A stretch of 18,558 nucleotides of DNA. Origin: Candidatus Aminicenantota bacterium (GTDB lineage: Bacteria > Acidobacteriota > Aminicenantia > Aminicenantales > Aminicenantaceae). Within the stretch, counting starts at the first letter, position 1. The number at the start of each line of letters is the position of its first letter. Made by a program: the position numbers and the translations under genes. The notes under the pieces are model-generated. The model was not told the origin of the DNA, did no database searches, and saw only the letters and a list, made by a program, of their open reading frames with translations. Positions 7,517 through 14,900 of this stretch are shown here, one piece after another. The DNA lies in contig JAGLRY010000100.1 in assembly GCA_023135995.1 (NCBI GenBank), positions 1 through 18,558 of the forward strand, in the 5' to 3' direction.

Positions 7517-7579
7517 TCAGGATTGTGGCCTGCAGCCTTCTGAACAATGAGCGATTCTAGGAACAGCATATTTTTTCAT
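7517..7579 (-). CDS. 20-residue peptide gene with its own promoter and terminator, no recognised family
   Basis: The ORF encodes MKKYAVPRIAHCSEGCRPQS. The case for a real gene is its context. A seven-base perfect Shine-Dalgarno (AAGGAGG, 7585-7591) is followed by ATG after five bases. A near-consensus sigma-70 promoter lies at 7621-7649, giving a start point near 7614. An intrinsic terminator ends the unit at about 7431. The predicted RNA is about 180 nt. The peptide is basic and not hydrophobic, so it lacks a signal peptide and does not resemble a type I toxin. It has two cysteines in a CxxxC spacing (C12, C16), and a tyrosine and two prolines. No maturation enzyme is adjacent; the upstream same-strand neighbour is an exported C26-type hydrolase. 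It could be a peptide signal, a modified-peptide precursor, a metal or redox peptide, or the coding part of a dual-function small RNA. I do not recognise the sequence. Confidence 0.62.
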   Translation of the reverse strand: MKKYAVPRIAHCSEGCRPQS

Positions 7580-7584
7580 TTTTG

Positions 7585-7591
7585 CCTCCTT
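7585..7591 (-). promoter_or_regulatory. Perfect Shine-Dalgarno for the 20-codon ORF
   Basis: AAGGAGG on the minus strand, five bases before ATG 7579. This is among the strongest ribosome-binding sites in the window, stronger than those of rfaE2 or mfd. Confidence 0.7.
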
Positions 7592-7620
7592 CCCTTTGTC
7601 GGGATTTATATTCTGTATTT

Positions 7621-7649
7621 AGTATATAGTATTACTCGGAAATAGTCAA
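7621..7649 (-). promoter_or_regulatory. Strong predicted sigma-70 promoter of the 20-codon gene
   Basis: On the minus strand, TTGACT (7649-7644), a 17-base spacer and TATACT (7626-7621). Ten of twelve hexamer bases match consensus, with optimal spacing. Transcription should begin near 7614, about 35 bases before the ORF. Confidence 0.72.
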
Positions 7650-7715
7650 ACCAGTTTACGGCTGTTATGCCACTTCTAAACTGTCCGCGTTTATGTAAGG
7701 CTTTCATAACTGGTT
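7649..7715. repeat. Inverted repeat just upstream of the small-gene promoter
   Basis: AACCAGTT (7649-7656) and AACTGGTT (7708-7715) are perfect 8-base inverted arms. Inner GTTATG and CATAAC segments also complement each other. The proximal arm touches the -35 element of the small-gene promoter. It could be an operator or an RNA structure at the 3' end of the upstream amidotransferase transcript, but the arms are short and widely spaced. Confidence 0.35.
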
Positions 7716-7744
7716 CTTTGGAATATGTCGATATCTTTCTTCTG

Positions 7745-8893
7745 CTATTTTGTAGCGTGATATGCATTGACTTGATCACAAAACCAAAGCCAGATCCTTT
7801 TATTGAACTCCAGGCTGGGAGGATTTTTCTTCAGTAGAGAGAGAAAGCTGGCCTCTTCCTTGTCCTTTGGCGTCCACTTGAATGTGAAATCTGTGTTCCA
7901 CAGTTCAGGGAACTCCGGGTGGAATTGAACGCCGAGAACATTCGGATATGTCTCATGTTCGACACCCTCCGCCACGCGTCCATCGGAAGACGTGGCATTG
8001 ATCTTTATCCCTTTTCCCAGTTTCCCCAGAGCCTGGTGGTGAGCGCTTATCACATAGGGCCGGTCCGTCTTTTTGAATCCGAGGTCGGCCGTGAATTTGC
8101 CGCCATCCAGAAGATTTATCGGATGCAGAAGGAAAGGATAGAGCTTGAGTTCAGGATGAATGTTCACGTAGGGATTTCTGTGCCAGTCTGCTTTTTCGGC
8201 GTGAATGATATCTTCGATGTGTGTCCTTCCGTATACTCCGGATGGGATGTCCTGGATCAATGTCCCTCCGGTTCCCACATTCAAGCTCTGGGCACCGAGA
8301 CAGATACACAGTACGGGAAATTTCGGGGCAGATTCCATCAGCCCCACAAAGTTGTGGTCCTGGTGTCCCCCGAAAAGATGGAAGATAAAAGAAACCTCTA
8401 AGAAGTGGCGGTATGGAGTCCGAATGGCGGTGAGAAGATTTGTCTTTTCACCATAGATATAGGGAGGGATATCTGCCCCTCCAAAAAAGATGACACCGTC
8501 AGATCTTTCGAATATTTTTCTGAATTCAGCAGTCATCTCATTTTTCTGGAAAAGGGAGTGAATATCGATCTCTCCGGTTATGGTGTGGAATTTGATCCAG
8601 TTAAGGTTTTTCTCTTTCACAAGCTTTTTTACCTTTTCAAAATCTGTCATCTGTTTTGCGTGCAACACACCCACAACGACCAAGTCCTCTGGAGGAAGAA
8701 GTCCTTGTTTTTTCAGCTCTATGAGGGAGTCGACGACGAAGATGGACGGGTGTAGGACCGCAAGCACAACCCCGTCCTTTTCTTGTGCGTCCGAGTCAAA
8801 ATACCGGTCTTGGCAAAAGACAAGATTGAATTGGCTCAGGAATATAAAGACACAGAGGGTGATCAAAACCATTGGGAAGAACTTTTTATTCAT
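7745..8893 (-). CDS. Exported class I glutamine amidotransferase (peptidase C26 / gamma-glutamyl hydrolase-like)
   Basis: The 382-residue product combines an N-terminal signal segment (MNKKFFPMVLITLCVFIFLSQ..., cleavage probably near 26-30) with a peptidase C26/PuuD-type domain. Support: DGVIFFGGADIPPYIYGE (132-149), the nucleophile elbow CICLGAQSLNVGTGG with Cys198 as predicted nucleophile, TLIQDIPSGV, a central SAHHQ segment (283-287) and the catalytic VLGVQFHPEFPE block (His325, Glu327). Cytoplasmic relatives hydrolyse gamma-glutamyl bonds, for example gamma-glutamyl-GABA; here the signal sequence places it outside the cytoplasm. Cys27 gives only a poor lipobox (LVFC), so a lipoprotein is possible but unconvincing. 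ATG 8893 has GGAG seven bases upstream. The gene stands alone with its own promoter. Substrate unknown; gamma-linked peptides or cell-wall peptides are guesses. Confidence 0.85.
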   Translation of the reverse strand: MNKKFFPMVLITLCVFIFLSQFNLVFCQDRYFDSDAQEKDGVVLAVLHPSIFVVDSLIELKKQGLLPPEDLVVVGVLHAKQMTDFEKVKKLVKEKNLNWIKFHTITGEIDIHSLFQKNEMTAEFRKIFERSDGVIFFGGADIPPYIYGEKTNLLTAIRTPYRHFLEVSFIFHLFGGHQDHNFVGLMESAPKFPVLCICLGAQSLNVGTGGTLIQDIPSGVYGRTHIEDIIHAEKADWHRNPYVNIHPELKLYPFLLHPINLLDGGKFTADLGFKKTDRPYVISAHHQALGKLGKGIKINATSSDGRVAEGVEHETYPNVLGVQFHPEFPELWNTDFTFKWTPKDKEEASFLSLLKKNPPSLEFNKRIWLWFCDQVNAYHATK

Positions 8894-8925
8894 TTGATAT
8901 CTCCATTTTGATTGTCTAAGTTTGG

Positions 8926-8954
8926 ATTATAATTTTCGAGGAGACTTTTGACAA
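8926..8954 (-). promoter_or_regulatory. Predicted sigma-70 promoter of the exported amidotransferase
   Basis: On the minus strand, TTGTCA (8954-8949), a 17-base spacer and a perfect TATAAT (8931-8926). The start point should be near 8919, leaving about 26 bases to ATG 8893 with GGAG at 8904-8901. Confidence 0.7.
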
Positions 8955-9017
8955 GTGTCTATTGAGATTTATTTGTTTCTCCAAATCCGTGATGGAGTGA
9001 GTGCTTGTTGCGTTATT

Positions 9018-9189
9018 GAATGATCAGATTGTGTGACGGAGAAAACCGTGTGAAGGGCTGGATGGGCATGGTCCTATTTTTGTAGGGTCCGTTCCCCGAA
9101 CGGACCGTTTGGGAAACGGTCCCTACATTTAAATAGAGCCGCACTGCTGTCCCGTTGTTCGTTTTCGATATCATATAATCTGATCATTC
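9018..9189. repeat. Nested foldback element (MITE/REP-like) in the 8894-9348 gap
   Basis: The outer ends are perfect 13-base inverted repeats, GAATGATCAGATT (9018-9030) and its complement (9177-9189). Between them, weaker matches occur at equal distance from the ends (GAAAAC about ten bases in, CTATTT near the core), so the whole 172 bp is an imperfect palindrome. The core (9081-9127) is a dense GC-rich palindrome with TGTAGGG...CCCTACA ends and internal CCGTT/AACGG repeats. No target-site duplication is evident and no protein is encoded. Such GTAGGG-type palindromes are typical of dispersed non-coding repeats. The rest of the gap (9190-9348) shows no convincing gene. Confidence 0.6.
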
Positions 9190-9348
9190 GGAATGTCGGA
9201 GGCTCACGGTTTTGGATAAACCTTCGATGTAATCTCAGTAAATTAATTCAAGCACAGACTAAACCTTTTCACTGATGTTTTCGTTTATATAAGGTAACAC
9301 AGGAATTGAGAATTTGAGGATGGTGATACTCGAGGAGATGAGAAAATA

Positions 9349-11487
9349 ATGTGGAGACGCAGGATTCTGGCCACAACAATCTTAATGGTCCTGATCCTGT
9401 GGCCGCGAGTGGGTTTTTCTTCTTCGAAAGAGGTTTTTGATATACCCAGGTTCACTGAGGCGCCAGTGATCGATGGTGTATTGGATAATCCGGTCTGGGA
9501 AAGAGAAGCACTAAAAATAGAGAATTTTCATCAGCTCTCTCCCAAAGAGATGGGTGATCCCTCCGAAAAGACTGTGGCCTATGTCGGTTATGATGAAAAA
9601 AATCTGTATGTCGCTTTTCGATGTTACGATTCCAATCCCAAAAAAATAAGGGCTTCTGTGACCAACCGCGATAGCTGTATCGAGGACGACTGGGTGATCA
9701 TTTTTTTAGACACCTTCAATGAAAAACGCAGAGCCTTCGGCTTCCTCTTGAATCCATTGGGGATTCAAATGGACTGTCTTCGTATCGAAGAGGGCGGGAA
9801 TGAAAACATGGACTTCAGCTGGGATACAGTGTATTTCAGCGACGGGAAAATAGATGAGGAAGGTTATGTGGTGGAAATGGCAGTCCCATTCAAGAGTATC
9901 CGCTTTCCGGATAGGGAAGACAAGGTTTGGGGAGTTACTCTTGGCCGCAACATCCCCCGCAAGGGAGAGATCCTGCTCTGGCCAGATTTTACACGAGAGA
10001 TTTCAGGATTGATCACTCAAAGTGGAGAGATCAGGATTCGGGGAGATGTCGAAAAGGGAAAAAATTTTGAGATCATGCCTGTCTTCACTTCTCTCAAGAC
10101 TAAGGACTCAAAAGTGGACCCAGAGGCCGGCTTGAATCTCAAATGGGGTGTCAGCTCTGATCTTACCCTTGACGTCACCGTCAACCCGGATTACAGCCAT
10201 ATCGAGGCCGACGCTCCACGGATAGAGGCCAACCAGAGATTCGCCCTTTATTACGCAGAGAAGCGTCCTTTCTTCCTGGAGGGAATGGAGATCTTCAAGT
10301 TTCCCCAGGTCAACCTGGTCTACACGCGGCGCATCATCGATCCTTTGGTCGGGGGAAAGGCGACCGGGAAAGTCGGCCGTTTCACGTATGGATTGCTTAC
10401 GGCTTATGACCTCAATCCCACAGAAAGTCTGTGGGAAGTCTCTGATAACGGCGGCAAACAGGATGATAATGCCCTTTTTAACATATTCAGGATGAAGGCA
10501 GATGTGGGGCCGGGTTCCTACCTGGGATTTTGCCTCACAGATAAAAAGATCAACGGTTCTTTCAATCGTGTGGCTGGAGTGGATGGGCAGCTCAAGTGGA
10601 AAAACAACTTTTTCTTCTCCTTCCAAGCCATAGGGTCAAAAACAAAGTATGACGACCGGGAGGCAAATGTTGTCCCCGCGCTGTCTGCCGAGGCGTCCTA
10701 TTTTTCGAAGTACTGGGGGGCCGGTGTATCCTGGCAGTCGATGCACCCTGACTTCGAAGCTTCTGCAGGATTTGTCAATCGAGTTAATTTCAGGAGTTTC
10801 GTCGGGTATTCCTTCTTGAACTTCTATCCTGAAAAGGAATTCATGAACCAGATCAGGTTGAGTTTCAATGCTGGCCAGATGTACGAATATTTTGGCAACA
10901 CTCTGTCCGATCAATGGGTGGGCGGGAATGTTCATCTTCGGTTTACTGAATTTAATCAGCTGAACATCAAGTACCGGAATTCTATGGAGCGGTACGAGGG
11001 GATTGATTTTCACAAGAATGCGATAAACCTCAACGTCGATTTCAGTTTGATCGGATGGCTTCCATTCGGAGCCTACTTCCAGACGGGCGATAGTATTTAC
11101 TATGACCCTGACGATCCCTATCTTGGATACAAAAATACCTATGAGATCTATTTTACTTTTAAACTGAGCAAGAGGCTTCAATACTCCCTCAATTTTACGA
11201 AACAGACCTTCTGGAAGGAAAGAGGTGGTGAGCAAGTCTATGATATCAATGTCGTGCGCAACCGCTTGACCTACCAGATCTCTAAGACGCTCTCCCTCCG
11301 TGGCATCCTCGATTACGACCATTACGACAAAGCGGTCTACGGTAGTTTTTTGGTGAGCTGGGTGTTGAGGCCGGGCACTGTGTTCTTTTTTGGCGTGGAC
11401 AACAACCTGTTGAGGAATGAATTCGGCAATTATTCCCAGGACGACTACAGCGTGTTCGTTAAGTTTTCCTACTGGTGGAGAATCTAA
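9349..11487 (+). CDS. CBM9-like / DUF5916 outer-membrane protein
   Basis: A secreted 712-residue protein: signal peptide (about 1-25, RRRILATTILMVLILWPRVGFSSS), then a CBM9/DUF1083-like beta-sandwich (about 28-205) recognised by APVIDGVLDNPVWE (38-51), KNLYVAFRCYD and the EEGYVVEMAVPFKSIRFP strand. A DUF5916-type region of many alternating aromatic/polar beta strands follows (about 240-712), ending in VFVKFSYWWRI, which fits an outer-membrane beta-barrel. Blocks such as LTLDVTVNPDYSHIEADAPRIEANQRF and EKRPFFLEGMEIF are characteristic of DUF5916. The family is common in Bacteroidota, Acidobacteriota and relatives, and its ligand is unknown; carbohydrate binding is only suggested by the N-terminal fold. 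The start ATG 9349 has GAGGAG eleven bases upstream, rather far. No strong promoter was found. Confidence 0.88.
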   Translation: MWRRRILATTILMVLILWPRVGFSSSKEVFDIPRFTEAPVIDGVLDNPVWEREALKIENFHQLSPKEMGDPSEKTVAYVGYDEKNLYVAFRCYDSNPKKIRASVTNRDSCIEDDWVIIFLDTFNEKRRAFGFLLNPLGIQMDCLRIEEGGNENMDFSWDTVYFSDGKIDEEGYVVEMAVPFKSIRFPDREDKVWGVTLGRNIPRKGEILLWPDFTREISGLITQSGEIRIRGDVEKGKNFEIMPVFTSLKTKDSKVDPEAGLNLKWGVSSDLTLDVTVNPDYSHIEADAPRIEANQRFALYYAEKRPFFLEGMEIFKFPQVNLVYTRRIIDPLVGGKATGKVGRFTYGLLTAYDLNPTESLWEVSDNGGKQDDNALFNIFRMKADVGPGSYLGFCLTDKKINGSFNRVAGVDGQLKWKNNFFFSFQAIGSKTKYDDREANVVPALSAEASYFSKYWGAGVSWQSMHPDFEASAGFVNRVNFRSFVGYSFLNFYPEKEFMNQIRLSFNAGQMYEYFGNTLSDQWVGGNVHLRFTEFNQLNIKYRNSMERYEGIDFHKNAINLNVDFSLIGWLPFGAYFQTGDSIYYDPDDPYLGYKNTYEIYFTFKLSKRLQYSLNFTKQTFWKERGGEQVYDINVVRNRLTYQISKTLSLRGILDYDHYDKAVYGSFLVSWVLRPGTVFFFGVDNNLLRNEFGNYSQDDYSVFVKFSYWWRI

Positions 11488-11525
11488 CCTGTCGCCATCG
11501 CGGCGATGACCTCACACGTGACCAC

Positions 11526-11771
11526 TCAAGACAAAAGAAAAGTTATTTCGCACTCTCGGCAATTGGTGATTTTTAGGATTGCAGTTTTGTCCTTCAGTTC
11601 GATCTTAAACTCTTCCCGCTCTTTGCCGGTCTTGTGATCCAGGATTCTTTTTCTCTCGATGATCTTTTTGATGGGGAGCTCTTCATTGCCGAAGGTCACA
11701 GACCTGGGGATCTCCTTTCCCTTATAGCCTGAGTAAAATGTGACTTTGACTTTCTTGGATTGCCCTTTCAT
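11526..11771 (-). CDS. Small conserved-looking protein with a YSGYK motif, function unknown
   Basis: The longest frame begins at GTG 11816 (96 residues), but that codon touches the -10 of a near-perfect promoter (11817-11845), whose start point would fall near 11810. The next good start is ATG 11771 (81 residues, MKGQSKKVKVTFYSGYKGKE...), with GAGG just upstream; ATG 11780 is also possible. The upstream GTG does have GGGGAG nine bases away, so it cannot be excluded. The segment FYSGYKGKEIPRSVTFGNEELPIKKIIERKRIL recalls from memory a family of small bacterial proteins reading YSGYKANERP...EILDRW, predicted beta-rich and uncharacterised. The C-terminus has a CREC pair. The gene is convergent with the DUF5916 gene and divergent from mfd. 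Confidence 0.7.
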   Translation of the reverse strand: MKGQSKKVKVTFYSGYKGKEIPRSVTFGNEELPIKKIIERKRILDHKTGKEREEFKIELKDKTAILKITNCRECEITFLLS

Positions 11772-11816
11772 CGGCCTCATCACCACGTGAAATGTGGGTA
11801 TGCTGTTCTTTGCCAC

Positions 11817-11845
11817 ATTGTATATCTCCCCGATCCGTCTGTCAA
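11817..11845 (-). promoter_or_regulatory. Near-consensus sigma-70 promoter of the small YSGYK protein gene
   Basis: On the minus strand, a perfect TTGACA (11845-11840), a 17-base spacer and TACAAT (11822-11817). Eleven of twelve hexamer bases match consensus. The -10 directly abuts the longest-ORF start codon, so either the protein starts downstream or the promoter is fortuitous. Confidence 0.65.
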
Positions 11846-11909
11846 AGCCCCAATTTTTATGAATAATTCAGATGAATGTGGTTAGAGTGGAACGGGCGGC
11901 TTAAAAAGG

Positions 11910-11915
11910 TATAAT
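11910..11915 (+). promoter_or_regulatory. Candidate -10 element directly before mfd
   Basis: A perfect TATAAT ends six bases before the mfd ATG. No matching -35 is visible at 16-18 bases upstream. If used, transcription would start at or next to the ATG, giving a leaderless mRNA. Confidence 0.4.
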
Positions 11916-11921
11916 AGGGCT

Positions 11922-14900
11922 ATGAGTTTAAAATTCCTTGCAGAGACTGATGAGTTCAAAAGGTTGAGAGATGTCCTGGATCGGGGAGAGAAGGGAATTG
12001 TTGTCTCAGGAGTTGTGGATGCGGCCAAGACATTGTTCCTGGCAACACTGCTTTCGAATACGCAAAAAAAAGTCATATTTATCCGACCTTCCAGCCTCTC
12101 GCTTTCGAATTTTCTCGAGCAATGCCGATTCTACCTGTCACGGTTTTCGAACGATTTTTTACTCAGCATTCTCCCGCCCCTATCAGAGAATCCCTATCAG
12201 GAAGTCCCTCCTTCGCTAGAATCTGTCTCTTCACGGATGAAATTTTTTTACGATTTGACATACAGCGAACCTCGGCTCATCGTGACCAATCTTTTCGGCT
12301 TTCTTAAACCCTTTCCCCATCCTGAACGCTTAGCGTTTTTCTTCACAGATGTTGAGGTCGGCCAAAGGCTGGGCCGTGACAGCCTGCTTGCGATCCTGAG
12401 CCGGTACGGCTATACGCAAGAGGACATTATCAATTCGCACGGAGAATTCTCCTGGCGAGGTGGGATCGTCGATGTGTTTTCTCCCTGGGAGGCTTTTCCT
12501 TTCCGTATCGAGCTGAGCGGTGAAGAGATTGTCTCCCTCAGAACGTTCGACCCGTCTTCTCAAAGGTCAAAAACAAAAATTGACAGGCTTATCTTTCCGT
12601 CTCTTAGAGAATTTGCGGGGACCCCGGACCTCCTCGAAGAGTGGACCCGGTTGGCTCGACAAAAAGAGGAGAAGCCGTACTCAAAAGACCTCAGAGAAAA
12701 AGCAGAGAGGCTGAAGAAGGGAGATGTCTTTCCATCATTTTCTTTCCTATCCCTTCTCCACAGGGAACATTTCTGCTCTTACCAGAGCTACCTTAAGGAT
12801 TATGTTTTTGTCATCGATAACATCGATGATGTGGCCAAAGACTGGGAGGAAACATACTCGGGACTCCAGGAACAGTACAATGAATGCTCTGCTCAAGGGA
12901 AGTATGCTCTTCCGCCCGAGGAAATTTACCCTCCAACCCTGTGGGATCAAATCAAAGAGGACGCCGTCCAATTGAATGAGCTTGTACCCTATAACAACAA
13001 GCAGGCATTCCATTTTCCTTTTCAATCAGTCACTCGGTTTGCCAATAAGATCCCTTTTTTCCTGAAATACATGAAAAAGCTTCAGAAGCAGCGGGAGAGA
13101 AGTTATGTCTTTCTTGCAAATGCGGGAGTGCGCCAGAAATTCGCCAGCCTGCTCTCCCAGCATATGATCCCCCATGTGGAGGCTTCAGATCCATTCACAG
13201 CTTCCCGGGAAGGAGAAGTTAGCCTTCTTATCGGAGACCTTCAGCGCGGATTCCGTTATCCGAGCGAAAGGATCGCCTATTTTTCGGAAAAGGACATTTT
13301 TACAGAAGAAAAAGTCCTCATCAGCCGGCCTCGGGTCAGAGCTTTTATCTCCCATTTCCAGGACCTCAAAGCCGGTGATTTTGTGGTTCACACCGATTAC
13401 GGGATCGGGATCTTTAAAGGCCTGATCAAACTCAGCATTGATGAGAAGAAGAGGGAGTTTATCGAAATTCACTACAGGGATGACGATAAGCTATTTGTTC
13501 CTGTGGAAGACCTCAACCTTGTCCAAAAATATGCCAAATTGGGGACGAGTGCTCCAGTTCTGAACAAATTAGGAACACCTCAATGGGAAAAGATCAAAGC
13601 CAGAACGAAAAAAGCCATAGAAACCATGGCGAAAGAACTCCTCGACCTCTATGCCAAGAGAAAGGCTCTGAAGGGATACAGTTATAGCCAGGAGGGAGAA
13701 TGGCTCTCTGATTTCGAAAAAACGTTCGAGTTCTCAGAGACAGAAGATCAGCTCAGGACGATCCAAGAGATCATGGGTGATATGGAGTCTCAATCTCCTA
13801 TGGACCGTCTTCTCTGTGGAGATGTGGGATACGGCAAGACAGAAGTGGCCATGAGAGCGTCCTTCAAGGCTGTCATGGATGGGAAGCAGGTGGTGGTTCT
13901 CTGCCCGACCACAGTCCTGGCCAGTCAACACCACAAAACGTTCCAGACGAGGATGGTGCTCTTCCCAGTCCGTGTGGAGAACCTCACCCGTCTCCAGACT
14001 CCGGCCAAACAAAAGAAGATATTGGAGGAAGTCAAAAATGGATTGGTCGATATCGTTATCGGGACTCACCGGCTTCTTTCCAAGGATGTGGAATTCCGAG
14101 ATCTCGGATTGTTGATCGTAGACGAAGAACAGAGATTCGGAGTGGGCCACAAAGAGAAGATTAAAACAATGAGGAGCAACATCGATGTCTTGACCATGAC
14201 AGCCACTCCGATCCCAAGGACTCTAAATCTGTCTCTCTCCGGTTTGAGAGACATCAGTCTCATCGAGACAGCACCCAAGGACCGTCTGGCCATCCATACG
14301 GTTGTCACAACTTTTAGCCGAAGCCTCATCGTCTCAGCCATAAAGATGGAGTTGGGCCGGGGAGGCCAGGTGTATTTCATCCACAATAAGATCGACGATA
14401 TTGACTCCATCGCCCGCATGATCGAACAATGGGTGCCCCAGGCGAAAGTCGTCACCATTCACGGACAGACACCCAGCACGCAGCTCGAACGCCGTATGGT
14501 CAATTTTATAGAGCAGAAATCCAACGTCCTCGTTTCGACAACGATCATAGAAAATGGGATCGATATTCCTCTTGTCAACACACTTATAGTCAACCGTGCA
14601 GACCGGTTTGGCCTGGCGCAACTCTACCAATTGAGGGGAAGAGTGGGGCGGTCGTCTCGGCAAGCCGTTGCCTATTTTCTTGTCCCGCCTTTCACGGAGC
14701 TGACATCGGTTGCTAAAGAACGGCTAAAGGCCCTACAGGAATTCAGTGAGTTGGGCTCAGGCTTCCGGTTGGCGGCCAAAGACTTGGAGATCAGAGGAGC
14801 AGGGAATTTTCTGGGCTCGGAACAGCATGGGTACATGGAAGCGGTGGGATTTAATTATTACATGAATCTCCTCGAAAAGACGATAAATGAACTCAAGGGT

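Noticed and set aside
7440..7519. TGA readthrough (selenocysteine) extending the 20-codon ORF
   Set aside because: The in-frame extension runs into the terminator and looks random. The small hairpin after the TGA does not have a convincing bacterial SECIS form.
9174..9179. TATAAT as a rightward promoter for the DUF5916 gene
   Set aside because: No -35 at a suitable distance, it is more than 160 bases from the start, and it overlaps the terminal arm of the foldback element.
9320..9349. Nine-codon upstream ORF (MVILEEMRK) whose stop overlaps the DUF5916 start as TAATG
   Set aside because: The only Shine-Dalgarno-like bases touch its ATG, leaving no spacing, and nine codons give no coding evidence. 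The GAGGAG inside it more likely serves the main gene.
11492..11506. TCGCC/GGCGA hairpin between the DUF5916 gene and the small convergent gene
   Set aside because: Five-base stem without a T-rich tail on either strand; alternative pairings compete.
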